Assembly: GCA_963757945.1 (NCBI GenBank)
Contig: CAVWTN010000002.1
Location: 1-64,000 of the forward strand
DNA: 64,000 bases
Reading direction: 5' to 3'
Source: CAVWTN01 sp963757945
GTDB lineage: Bacteria; Vulcanimicrobiota; Vulcanimicrobiia; Vulcanimicrobiales; Vulcanimicrobiaceae
Shown: piece after piece, positions 25,114-33,350 of the stretch
Position numbering within the stretch: the stretch's first letter is position 1
How the letters are laid out: each line of letters opens with the position of its first letter
The notes under the pieces: model-generated
Told to the model about the DNA's origin: nothing
Database searches by the model: none
What the model saw: only the letters and a program-made list of their open reading frames with translations
Position numbers and translations under genes: made by a program

Positions 25114-25540
25114 ATCGCCGCTTGAGCAGGGCTGCCATCCCCGTCACGGAGATTCGGTCGTCCGTCGACCCCTTTCGGACCCTGTTCGTCGGCTTCGAAA
25201 CACGCGCGGGTCGCTTCGAAACGCGTTTCGTCGGCACCTCATGGGACCGAGCGCTAATCGCCAGAATAGTCGCGCCGGCACCGACCTTGTAACGCGCGGC
25301 CACCTCCGCGAAAATCGCGTCCGCGACCTCGAGGAGCCGCTCTTCCTCAATTTCTTTGCCGAGCCGCGCGCGCAGCGCGTACGGCACCGCGGATCGCACG
25401 GAGCGAATGAGGTCGAGCGAGAATTCCTCGAAGACGGCGACGATGCGGCCCAACGCCAGGTCGAGCCCTCCGCGTTGCCTGTGGTCGCGAAGGCGGTCGC
25501 GCAAGGTCCGCCTGCTCGGAGCTATCGCAGTCGTTACCAT
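24992..25540 (-). CDS. Hypothetical protein, paralogue of the small protein at 11303-11548
   Basis: A 182-residue ORF. Residues 30-95 (ALGRIVAVFEEFSLDLIRS, then AIFAEVAARYKVGAGATIL) match the length and core of the 81-residue protein near 11.4 kb. After residue 100 it becomes basic (TKRVSKRPARVSKPTNR) and then overlaps the XRE gene antisense, so the true product may end earlier or the tail may be accidental. No family is recognised. Two copies in one element suggest a role tied to the element. Confidence 0.45.
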   Translation of the reverse strand: MVTTAIAPSRRTLRDRLRDHRQRGGLDLALGRIVAVFEEFSLDLIRSVRSAVPYALRARLGKEIEEERLLEVADAIFAEVAARYKVGAGATILAISARSHEVPTKRVSKRPARVSKPTNRVRKGSTDDRISVTGMAALLKRRFTPRSWLVSLRPRELAGVLACGALRLPLDYVDLNSLRRFR

Positions 25541-25788
25541 CTTCGGCGCGATACCGACATACAGCAGTACTTGGTTGAATGCGTTCCGATGGCAATCAGC
25601 TGTCAGTACGCCTGGGGGACATCGTCAAAATACCAAGCATAGACGCCCGCCACTTCCGCGCGCTCCTCCTCGAGCTGCGCTCCTTGCTTGTAGGTTACGT
25701 TTGGATAGGCGAGACCCAGGCTACGTTTATCCCATAACGGGCATTATCACGCTTGTTCTCAGCGTGTACCCCACGAAGAATACGCGAG

Positions 25789-27069
25789 ATGTCGGAACAG
25801 CTAAACGCAGAAGAACCTGTGATGAAACCAATAGACCGACCAAGCACTTGCAGGAGCCGGTGGGCCGAACTGCACGTCGAGGATGTCATCTCGCCGTCGT
25901 TCGTCGCCGAGTTCGTTTTCCGGAGCCCACGTGTAATCGACCGCGGCCTCGAGCACGAGGTTGCCGACTTCCTCATCGCCCGCGGCGGCGCGACGTTGCT
26001 CGTATCGCAGAAATGCCAAGAAGACCCAGCCTCCCGATCCTCCGAGAAGACGTGTGCATGGGCGGCGAAGAGCGCGGCCAAGGGGGTCGCTCAATTAAGG
26101 GGTGCACTCCGCCGAGTCGGCACCGGACAGACGGTTTGGTGCGATCATCTACGACGCGGCCGAGTAGAATTCGCCGGTGGCCTGCCCAACATTTCGCATG
26201 CGATCGTCACCGTCGAGGTCTTTGAAGCCACAGAGCTGCCGGCTGATCTTCCGCTCGAACATGGCGGAACGCCAATCACCTATCTCTCGGTGAGCGACTT
26301 TCTCAATCTGAGTCAGCAGCTGCGCACGATTCCGGAATTCGTGCACTATCTCGACGCGCGGCTATCCCTGCACGAGCGCGAGCGTCGTTGCATTGGCCGC
26401 GAGCAAGAGCTGTTCGCGTCCTATCTTCTCGGCAACGGCAGCTTCGCCGGATTTGCGAGCCACGGCGAAGCCGAATCCGACCGCGGCGCTCAGCTGCGCG
26501 ACGCGGTCGAGGCAAAGGCCGAACGCGACCGCTATGCCGGACTTCTCGAGCACGTTGCTGATCAGCTCGCTCAACGCCATCCCGATTTCTCGGCTGGGCT
26601 CTCGACTGAGGTTCTTGAGAACTACGAACCGATCAGCGAACGCCGTGGCTATCTCGAGATGCAGGGCATCTTCGCTGAGATGCGCCTAGCAGAGCGCGCA
26701 ATTCTCGGCAAATTCTTCGATGGCCTTATTGCCGCTCGTCGGGCAAGGCAAACCGTTTTCGGCCTCGCGGCAGCGACCGTCGATTCGCGGCCCGACTTGG
26801 TCTTCGTATTCGGCTCGTTCCGAGAGACGGCTGCGTGCACGCGGAGCATGCTTCTCGCAAGCTTTCAAGCGCTCTGTGACGACGCCATGGCGCATCATGA
26901 GCGTACGCGGTGTCTGCTCGTCGTCGATCGAGACGGCCTTAGCTACGAAGTTGCTCTTAGTACATGGCCCCCGGAGTCGCCATGGCCGAGCCCCAAGCAC
27001 CAGAGCAAAATCTTCGGTCCACTCAAGACCACAAGCATCGAGTTACACTTCCGCCCCATGCCAACGTGA
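25789..27069 (+). CDS. Unknown cargo protein, possible nuclease-like N terminus
   Basis: A 426-residue soluble protein from the ATG at 25789. The early segment EHEVADFLIARGGATLLVSQKCQEDP has an Asp followed by a Gln-x-Lys spacing reminiscent of degenerate PD-(D/E)XK folds, then an Ala-rich helix (AAKSAAKGVAQLRGALRR). The rest is mostly alpha-helical and charged, with no motif I can name. It stands alone between the XRE gene and a convergent AlbA_2 gene in a defence-rich region. Function unknown. Confidence 0.6.
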   Translation: MSEQLNAEEPVMKPIDRPSTCRSRWAELHVEDVISPSFVAEFVFRSPRVIDRGLEHEVADFLIARGGATLLVSQKCQEDPASRSSEKTCAWAAKSAAKGVAQLRGALRRVGTGQTVWCDHLRRGRVEFAGGLPNISHAIVTVEVFEATELPADLPLEHGGTPITYLSVSDFLNLSQQLRTIPEFVHYLDARLSLHERERRCIGREQELFASYLLGNGSFAGFASHGEAESDRGAQLRDAVEAKAERDRYAGLLEHVADQLAQRHPDFSAGLSTEVLENYEPISERRGYLEMQGIFAEMRLAERAILGKFFDGLIAARRARQTVFGLAAATVDSRPDLVFVFGSFRETAACTRSMLLASFQALCDDAMAHHERTRCLLVVDRDGLSYEVALSTWPPESPWPSPKHQSKIFGPLKTTSIELHFRPMPT

Positions 27070-27178
27070 CTACCAGCGCCCACTGCAGTCACCAACGTAT
27101 CAGCTACAAGGCTGTGCGGGCAGGAAAAGCAGGTGACGAGCCCTGCCTCCCAACAGATCCTCATGTTCTCCCACATGG

Positions 27179-27215
27179 GGGGAGTCGCCGTGGTCACAGG
27201 CCACGCCGACTCCCC
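27179..27215. terminator. Strong hairpin between convergent genes
   Basis: A 14-bp stem (GGGGAGTCG...CGTGG pairing with CCACG...CGACTCCCC, one mismatch) closes a 7-base loop. It lies 110 bp after the + gene and 48 bp after the minus gene. No T-run follows, so it may be a transcription barrier or a structured element rather than a textbook terminator. Confidence 0.5.
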
Positions 27216-27262
27216 GATCATGCCAGTTCAGAAGTCGAGCGTCACCCGACCCGGGCGGATGA

Positions 27263-28456
27263 TTAACGGTGGCCCCCCGCGGTCCATCCATCGGGAAGCG
27301 AGTCCACTTCCGGAAGATAAAGGTCGGCGTAATGCTGCAGGTCGCCTCGCACTACGTCCCGCGTCTTCGATTGGTTCACCGTGCGATACATTCGCATCAT
27401 CAGACTCGTGAACGCGTCGGCAAACCGGTCGCGCGCGAGGTCCACGGTGAGGCGATCCTCATAGCCCTTCGCGACGCCTTCGTTCGTCGCCAGCGCCCCG
27501 AGGCTCGCCCGAAACTCGATACTCGTCTGGGATGTGAGGCCGAGATGGCGAACCGTCTTCTGGGCGATGTAGTACCCGGCGATGAGAATGCCGTGATACT
27601 GGTCGATAAGTTTGATGGCTTGCCGCTGACCGAGGCGAATCGTAATGTCGCCGTCCGAGTCAAACTGCACCTTGTGAAGCGACGTGTTCTCGGTCCTGGG
27701 TCCCGGTGGCTCTTCCTTGTCAGCGAGATAGAGGCCGTGCAACAAGGTCCTGTGGCTGTTCAAGGGTTCGTGGATGTGGTTTTCCCGCCCACGCGAGGAC
27801 AATTCCCACGCGAGGAAGAGCCGATCGTCGTCAGTATCTAGCACGCGTTCTTGCCTGCGGTATGTCGTCGGGGCGATGCGCATGCCGAAGAAGACATCAG
27901 GTTGCATCGACATCGGTGCGATGCTGACCAGCGAGACCTTGTTCTTGAGCGGCGAATCGCCGGCTCCGCCTTCTCGACGCATTTGCAACGCTCGAATATC
28001 TGCCAGGCCGAGTTCGCCGATTTCGTGTCCTCTACGAATCGGAAGCCTTGGACGTTCGCTGCCGAGGTACTCGTGTGGCCCGCGAAAACTTGCTGGCGCG
28101 CGCGCGACGACCAAGGTGTGCCCGCTGGCGTCGGGGCCGATTCCCACGACTTCAAGATCAAGTCCAGGGTAGACGAGCGCATTGATTGCGTTAGTGAAGG
28201 CCGCGATTGCCTTCGTCGAGATGTCCGGCGCTGTCGGCGAAAACTGCAGCGGCTTGGTTTTCTCCGGGTCCTCGATGCCAACCGCTACGATGCCACCCTC
28301 GGCGTTCGCGAACGCGCAGGCATATCTCGCCATTTCTCGCGGCTTGATTTCCCGCTTGAACTCGAGTCGTTGATGCTCTTCGCGCAGCGCGTCGCAGAAC
28401 TCGTAGATTTCGTCGACCGTAAGCGTTCGGAGGTCTTCGGTGTAGATGTTCTTCAA
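27263..28456 (-). CDS. AlbA_2 (Schlafen AAA-4-like) domain protein
   Basis: A 397-residue protein. Residues 28-165 match the AlbA_2/Schlafen-type putative DNA-binding domain: LEFKREI (31-37), ACAFANAEGGIVAVGIED (46-63), and a distal RPRLPIRRGHEI. In bacteria these proteins are predicted regulators or nuclease partners and often occur in defence islands. The C-terminal half is unassigned. It is convergent with the preceding unknown gene and about 360 bp from the integrase. Confidence 0.68.
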   Translation of the reverse strand: MKNIYTEDLRTLTVDEIYEFCDALREEHQRLEFKREIKPREMARYACAFANAEGGIVAVGIEDPEKTKPLQFSPTAPDISTKAIAAFTNAINALVYPGLDLEVVGIGPDASGHTLVVARAPASFRGPHEYLGSERPRLPIRRGHEIGELGLADIRALQMRREGGAGDSPLKNKVSLVSIAPMSMQPDVFFGMRIAPTTYRRQERVLDTDDDRLFLAWELSSRGRENHIHEPLNSHRTLLHGLYLADKEEPPGPRTENTSLHKVQFDSDGDITIRLGQRQAIKLIDQYHGILIAGYYIAQKTVRHLGLTSQTSIEFRASLGALATNEGVAKGYEDRLTVDLARDRFADAFTSLMMRMYRTVNQSKTRDVVRGDLQHYADLYLPEVDSLPDGWTAGGHR

Positions 28457-28813
28457 GGCATTTACCCGCGGGAAAACTACGGCCCTCGGGACGGACCGAA
28501 CTAGTAAATCTGGCTTTAACTAAGCCGCGAATATCCGAAAGCGCCACTGGCCAGCCGGCGCCCGATCGGTCCTCCGGCCCCGGCGCTAGAGGCCCCTCTG
28601 GCCTTCCGGGAGCACCTGGGCGTCGTCCGCGCGCGCTTCCACGGGCTTCTTGAGGTTCCCCCTCGTCGATGAAGCGGCGAACCTTTTGTTGCAAGCCGTC
28701 GCCTTAGCTATGGACTGCCGTGTTGGCTGTGCTGCCAATAGAGCACGTCATGGCCTGCGTCCCCCTCCGCCTAGAAGTAGGCTAGGGAATAGGATCGAAT
28801 CCCCGGGCTAGGG
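28457..28813. other. Intergenic region before the integrase
   Basis: A 357-bp stretch with no convincing gene. It contains GC-rich imperfect dyads near 28560-28620 and a 9-bp direct repeat GGCTAGGGA at 28780-28788 and 28806-28814, the second copy touching the integrase ATG. These may be operator or arm-type binding sites. A possible excisionase gene was looked for and not found. Confidence 0.4.
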
Positions 28814-30100
28814 ATGACAGGCTCATTAAGCGCCCGAGCGAAGACCAAGCGCGGCCGAGCACGCGGCGAAGGCTCGATCCGGCGCCGTAAAGACGGCAAG
28901 TATGAGGGGCGCGTCTCTCTTGGGTGCGACTCGGCCGGAAAGCGGCGGCAGTGTTCCGTCTACGGTAAGACGCGCGGCGAAGTCCTTGACAAGATGCACG
29001 AGCTGAGGGCGCAGGCTCGCAGCGGGATCGGACCGCCGAAGGTTGCGGCAGCATCCACCTTCCTCGAAGGCTGGCTCGAATCGCTGCGGGGCCGGCGCGA
29101 GCCGTCGACGGTTGCAACCTACGAGCGCACCGTTCGGCTCTATCTCGCACCTTGGTTGCGAAAACGCCCGCTGACGTCCCTGAGGCCAGATGATGTCGAA
29201 ACTTTTCTGCGGGAATTGGCGAAGCGCGACGTAGGGCAGCGCACGATTGCGAAGGCTTACGCGACGCTTCGAGCCGCGTTGACGTACGCCCTGAAGACGG
29301 AGAAAGTCTCGCGCAACGTCGCGGCGATGATCGAGCCGCCAGCCTACGAGCCGAAGAAAAAGACCGTCTTCACCGTTGCCCAGGCACGCGCGTTCCTCAC
29401 CGCGATTGAAGGCCATCCAGCCGAGGCACTGCTTGGTCTGGCTCTCCTGACGCAGATCCGGGAAGGCGAGCTGCTTGCGCTTCGGTGGAGCGACGTAGAC
29501 CTCGACGCGCACACGATCCTAGTGCAGCGGACGATGCAAGACGACGAGACCGGGCGGCCGCGGATCGGAAGCGCGCCCAAGACGCGCGCAGGCGTCCGAC
29601 TCGTCCTTCTTCCCTCGGTCGCGGTGGCGATGCTGGCCAGGCACCGGGAGCGGACGAACGGCACCGCCGGCGACCTTGTGTTTGCAACACGATCCGGGAA
29701 GCCTCCCTCACGCCAAAACGTGCTCCAGCGATGGCTCTACCCACTCGCCGACGACCGCTGCCATTGCGGCCACGACCCGCATGAGGGTACTGGGTGCCGG
29801 CTTGAGGGTACGCCCTGTGGCTGCACTGCGTACGAAGCCCGAGTGCCCCGCTTGACCTTCCACGAGCTACGGCATAGCGGGGCCACCTTGCTCGGCGACG
29901 AGCACCTCAAGGCGCTCCAGCAGCGCCTCGGCCATTCCTCCTCGAGCACCACGGCCGACATCTACCTTACGCTGCCGGTCGCCGCGCAAAAGCCGCTCGC
30001 AGACCGGCTCGACGCCCTCTTCGGCAGACAAGTGCCAGCCGCGATTGAGGGTACGAATGAGGGTACCAGACCTAAAAGGCGTGCATCCGCCAAGAAGTGA
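28814..30100 (+). CDS. int: Tyrosine-type site-specific integrase
   Basis: A 428-residue phage/ICE integrase. It has an AP2-like arm-binding N terminus (GEGSIRRRKDGKYEGRVSL), a SAM-like core-binding domain (about 80-165), and a catalytic domain with Arg in TQIREGELLALRW (near 216), HELRHSG (near 349) and LGHSSSSTTADIYL with the nucleophile Tyr (near 386). A Cys/His-rich insertion (CHCGHDPH ... CRLEGTPCGC, about 316-337) interrupts the region before the HxxR box. It ends 41 bp from the tRNA-Phe 3' end, the expected attachment site. Confidence 0.9.
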   Translation: MTGSLSARAKTKRGRARGEGSIRRRKDGKYEGRVSLGCDSAGKRRQCSVYGKTRGEVLDKMHELRAQARSGIGPPKVAAASTFLEGWLESLRGRREPSTVATYERTVRLYLAPWLRKRPLTSLRPDDVETFLRELAKRDVGQRTIAKAYATLRAALTYALKTEKVSRNVAAMIEPPAYEPKKKTVFTVAQARAFLTAIEGHPAEALLGLALLTQIREGELLALRWSDVDLDAHTILVQRTMQDDETGRPRIGSAPKTRAGVRLVLLPSVAVAMLARHRERTNGTAGDLVFATRSGKPPSRQNVLQRWLYPLADDRCHCGHDPHEGTGCRLEGTPCGCTAYEARVPRLTFHELRHSGATLLGDEHLKALQQRLGHSSSSTTADIYLTLPVAAQKPLADRLDALFGRQVPAAIEGTNEGTRPKRRASAKK

Positions 30101-30101
30101 A

Positions 30102-30132
30102 AAACGCCCAATCCCTTATGGGACGGGCGTTT
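30102..30132. terminator. Terminator shared by integrase and tRNA-Phe
   Basis: Arms AAACGCCC and GGGCGTTT flank an inner CCC-TTAT-GGG hairpin. Read on the minus strand it is followed by a run of five T, so it fits the tRNA-Phe transcript best. It begins one base after the integrase stop. Confidence 0.75.
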
Positions 30133-30140
30133 GCGAGATG

Positions 30141-30213
30141 TGCCGAGAGCCAGAATCGAACTGGCGACACCAGGTTTTTCAGACCTGTGCTCTACCGACT
30201 GAGCTATCTCGGC
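30141..30213 (-). tRNA. tRNA-Phe (GAA)
   Basis: Minus-strand cloverleaf: acceptor GCCGAGA/TCTCGGC, D-arm GCTCAGTCGGTAGAGC, anticodon loop CTGAAAA (GAA), T-arm GCCAGTTCGATTCTGGC. CCA is not encoded (discriminator A is followed by CATC), whereas the three other tRNA genes in the window encode it. The 3' end faces the integrase and is the likely attachment site. Confidence 0.93.
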
Positions 30214-30271
30214 TTGGGCCGTCCCCTGGGTTCCACAGGCGGGTTCGACTCCCTTGGCGCGGCGTAGCGGC

Positions 30272-31501
30272 TTAGAACCGCCTCCGCAACAGGAGCGTCT
30301 GCGCTAACTCCCGGTTCGCCGCGGCGACGATCCTTACCGTTGCGGCGGGGTCGGGCACCAGGCGCGGGGTCAGGCCGTCCTCGTCCAGCACCACGGCGCC
30401 GGCGCGTTCCAGGATCGCGAGCGGCCCGGCCAGGTCGTGCGCGTGCACCACGTCGCGGTCGAGCGCGCAGAACGCGGCGAGCGTGCCGTCGGCCACGCGG
30501 CAAAGGTCGGTCGCGGTGCTCCCCGAGATGCGGACCCGGCCGAATCCCGGCGGCGGCGAGGCGATCGCGACGCCGTTCGGGCTCGGATAGCCCACCAGCG
30601 GCCCCGGTTTCGGAAAGATCAGCGCGCCGTCCGCGAAGGCCTCGCCCGTACCGGCCCACCAGCGCCGCCCCGAGACGTGCTCGCCCACGAAGCCCGCGAG
30701 CGGGCGACCGTGGCGCACCAGGCCGATCGCGGTCGCGTACGGCGCGTAGCCGGAGCGATAATTCCGGCTCCCGTCCAGCGGATCGAGCGAGATCCACGGT
30801 GCATCCGGCTCCGGCCAGCCGATCGCGCCGCGCTCTTCGCTGATGATCGGGATCCCGAGCGGCGCGAGCGCTTCGAGCGCGGCATCTTCGGCCGCGCGGT
30901 CGGCGGCCTCGGTCGGTGCACCGTCCGCGCCGATCCCGAACGGGGGCGCATCGCGCAAGCCGACGATCGCGTTCGCAACGGCGGTCAACGCTTCGGCGGC
31001 CGCTGCGAGGAAGCGCTCGACCAGCGTCTCTTTCAGCTCGACCGGCGGCAGCGCGCGCACGAAGCGCTTCGCGTCGCTCTTCTCGTCGTAGCCGACATGC
31101 CGGTAGAACTCGTGCGAGCGCTCGCGCCACACCGAGCTTTCGAGCACGATCGCGCTGCAGCCGAGCATCCGCGCCTCGCGTTCGACCGCGTCGAGCAGCT
31201 GCGCGCCGATCCCGCGGCCGCGCACCGATGGATCGACCGCGAGCCCGCCCAGCCACGCTTCGCGCCGGTCCGCGATCGACGTCGCGCGCGCTTGCACTTC
31301 CGCAAAACCCACGATCCGCTGCCGCCACTCCGCAACGAGCACGCGCGCGTCGCTCTGCGTGAGCAGCGTCGCGAGATGCCGCATCGGATCGCCGCCCGCG
31401 GGCACGTCGTCGTGGCCGCCCATGTCGGCGACCAGGCGCAGGATCCCGGCGCGGTCGTGCCAGCCGGCGGGTCGAATCGTCACCTGTTCCGTCGTCGTCA
31501 T
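30272..31501 (-). CDS. GNAT acetyltransferase - inositol monophosphatase-like fusion in phn operon
   Basis: A 409-residue fusion. Residues 5-150 are a GNAT N-acetyltransferase with the acetyl-CoA loop VRGRGIGAQLL (93-103). Residues about 160-400 are an IMPase/FBPase-type phosphatase with metal motifs SEERG (221-225), DPLDGSRNY (240-248) and AHDLAG (354-359). The ATG at 31501 overlaps the phnM stop and follows GGGGGGC, so it is co-translated with the C-P lyase genes. The GNAT half could play the part of PhnO, which acetylates aminoalkylphosphonates. The phosphatase half could remove phosphate from a sugar-phosphate intermediate. Both roles are inferred. Confidence 0.78.
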   Translation of the reverse strand: MTTTEQVTIRPAGWHDRAGILRLVADMGGHDDVPAGGDPMRHLATLLTQSDARVLVAEWRQRIVGFAEVQARATSIADRREAWLGGLAVDPSVRGRGIGAQLLDAVEREARMLGCSAIVLESSVWRERSHEFYRHVGYDEKSDAKRFVRALPPVELKETLVERFLAAAAEALTAVANAIVGLRDAPPFGIGADGAPTEAADRAAEDAALEALAPLGIPIISEERGAIGWPEPDAPWISLDPLDGSRNYRSGYAPYATAIGLVRHGRPLAGFVGEHVSGRRWWAGTGEAFADGALIFPKPGPLVGYPSPNGVAIASPPPGFGRVRISGSTATDLCRVADGTLAAFCALDRDVVHAHDLAGPLAILERAGAVVLDEDGLTPRLVPDPAATVRIVAAANRELAQTLLLRRRF

Positions 31502-32676
31502 GCGCCCCCCACTGCTTGGCTCAGATCGTTGCTCCCCGCCGAAGGCGAGCGCATGCCGAACGCCGGCATGCCGTGCACCCACGTCTGCCGCACGATCGGC
31601 AGGCCATCGCGCACGTCGATCGCCACCATGTCCGCACGCTTGCCGACGGCGATGCTGCCGCGATCGTGCAAGCCCGCGATGCGCGCCGGGCCACTGCTGA
31701 CTAGCGCCACCGCTTCCGCCCACGAGCAGACGCCTTCGCGAGCGAGCACGTAGACCGCGGCCAGCATCGAAGGCGGATGGTAATCCGAAGCGAGCGCGTG
31801 CAGCGCGCCCGCGGCGAGCGCTTCGCGCGCGGAGATGTTGTTCGAATGCGAACGGCCGCGCCGCGCGTTCGGCGCGCCCATCAAGATCCCAAGGCCGCGC
31901 CGGGCGGCATCCCGCGCGGCGGCTTCGTTCACCGGGAACTCAGCGATGTGCGCGCCGAGATCGGCGGCGAGCGCCACCTTCGCCGGCGAATCATCGTCGT
32001 GCGATGCGAGCGCCGCGCCGATCTCGTGCGCGCAGCGCGACACCTCGCGGCGCGTGCCCGCCGCGCGGAACTGGCCCGCGAGCTTCTGCGCGAGCGCGGC
32101 GTCGAGCGCCTCGTCGTCCATGTTGCGGCCGTACCATTGGCGCCACGAGGCCTCATCCGGAAATTGGCCCGAACCCGGCGTGTGATCCATGTACGAGATG
32201 ATGCCGACCAGCCGCCCCGTGCAGAGCCGCCGCATCAGCGTCGTCGCGAACGCGGCGGTCACGTCGACGCGCAGATGGATGCGATGATCGGCGCGCAGGA
32301 GCCGCGAGATGCGGCGCAGCGTCGCCTCCGTCTCGATCGCGCGTTCCGAGGTGCGCCACTTGCGCGCATCGTCGTCCAAGTTGATGCACAGGAAGCTCGT
32401 CGTGATGCCGTGCGTGACGGCGAGCGCATCGAACTCGAGCAGCGTCTCGTCGAGCGGCAGATCGGCCGTCGGGCGCGGATGGGCGAGCTCTTCCAGGCAA
32501 TCGGAATGCAGATCGACGAAGCCCGCGACCAAATCGACGTCGCCCAAGTCGATGCGGTCCCCGGCCGTCGGCGCTTGCGGCCCCACGTAAGCGATCGTCG
32601 AGCCCTCGACGCCCACCCACCAGCCGCGGCGTTCGACGCCCTCCGCGAGGACACGCGCGGCGTGATATGCGATCAT
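31498..32676 (-). CDS. phnM: PhnM, alkylphosphonate triphosphate diphosphatase
   Basis: An amidohydrolase-fold enzyme of the C-P lyase pathway that removes pyrophosphate from ribose-1-phosphonate 5-triphosphate. The 392-residue product shows the metal-site GFVDLHSDCLEE (52-63), SYMDHTPGSGQF, MGAPNARRGRSHSNN and the late ASDYHPPS. All are PhnM hallmarks. It overlaps phnL upstream and the GNAT-phosphatase gene downstream by four bases each. Confidence 0.93.
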   Translation of the reverse strand: MIAYHAARVLAEGVERRGWWVGVEGSTIAYVGPQAPTAGDRIDLGDVDLVAGFVDLHSDCLEELAHPRPTADLPLDETLLEFDALAVTHGITTSFLCINLDDDARKWRTSERAIETEATLRRISRLLRADHRIHLRVDVTAAFATTLMRRLCTGRLVGIISYMDHTPGSGQFPDEASWRQWYGRNMDDEALDAALAQKLAGQFRAAGTRREVSRCAHEIGAALASHDDDSPAKVALAADLGAHIAEFPVNEAAARDAARRGLGILMGAPNARRGRSHSNNISAREALAAGALHALASDYHPPSMLAAVYVLAREGVCSWAEAVALVSSGPARIAGLHDRGSIAVGKRADMVAIDVRDGLPIVRQTWVHGMPAFGMRSPSAGSNDLSQAVGGA

Positions 32677-33350
32677 GCCAGTACCTTTCCATCTTCCATG
32701 ACGACGACGCGATCGACGAGCCCCTGCTCGTCGGGGAGATCGTGAAATACCGCGAGCAGCGCGGTCCCGCGGAGCTTGCGCTCCAGCAACACTTTGAACG
32801 CGCGCCGGCGCCGCTCGTGATCCAGCGACGCCGTCACCTCATCGAGCAGCAATAGGGGCTTGGGCTGCGCGAGCGCGAGCGCGAGATTGAGCATCTGGCG
32901 CTGGCCGCCCGAGAACGTCGCGGGCGCGATCCCGTGAAGTTCGCGCGGCAACCCGAGGCGGTCGAGCAGATTCGCCGCGGCGGCGGGCTCGAGCCCGCGC
33001 CCGATCAACAGCTCGAGCGCGCTGACGCGCGGGACGACCGAGAGAAACTGCGTCGCCATCCCGACGAGCGCGGCGCGCGCGTGCAGCACCTCGCGATCGC
33101 TCGCGGCGGCCATGTCGATCGTGCGGTCCTCCGCGTGCAGGCCGATCGAGCCGCCGTCGCTCAGCGCGCTGCGATAAATGCAACGCAGCAGCGAAGTCTT
33201 GCCCGAGCCGCTCGCCCCGCGCACGACCGTGCACGTGCCGGGTTCGAGATCGAGATCGATGCCGCGCAGCACGTCCATGCGGCGGCCGCCGTGCAGATGC
33301 TGCACGTACGTCTTGCGCAAGCCGCGGATCGAAAGCAACGGCGCGCTCAT
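32673..33350 (-). CDS. phnL: PhnL, ABC-type C-P lyase component
   Basis: A 225-residue ABC ATPase of the C-P lyase complex. Walker A GASGSGKTS, signature FSGGQRQMLNLA and Walker B LLLLDEVTASLD are intact. The N terminus LSIRGLRKTYVQHLHGG matches PhnL, including the extra HLHGG stretch. It is not a transporter subunit; PhnL works with PhnK around the PhnGHIJ core. It has four-base overlaps on both sides. Confidence 0.92.
   Translation of the reverse strand: MSAPLLSIRGLRKTYVQHLHGGRRMDVLRGIDLDLEPGTCTVVRGASGSGKTSLLRCIYRSALSDGGSIGLHAEDRTIDMAAASDREVLHARAALVGMATQFLSVVPRVSALELLIGRGLEPAAAANLLDRLGLPRELHGIAPATFSGGQRQMLNLALALAQPKPLLLLDEVTASLDHERRRRAFKVLLERKLRGTALLAVFHDLPDEQGLVDRVVVMEDGKVLA

Larger units (their letters stand above)
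1..30141. mobile_element. Integrative conjugative-type element, right end at tRNA-Phe
   Basis: The interval holds a type IV secretion operon, an ssb remnant, orphan regulators, restriction and other cargo genes, and a tyrosine integrase whose stop lies 41 bp from the 3' end of a tRNA-Phe gene. That layout is typical of ICEs that insert in tRNA 3' ends. Genes right of the tRNA are chromosomal housekeeping and metabolic genes. The left end lies outside the window, so length, second attachment site and relaxase are unknown. Whether it is still mobile cannot be told. Several cargo genes look frameshifted, so it may be partly decayed, or the assembly may contain indel errors. Confidence 0.75.

Noticed and set aside
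27070..27262. Insertion-sequence end
   Set aside because: The hairpin suggested an IS terminus, but no transposase, target duplication or second inverted repeat is present.
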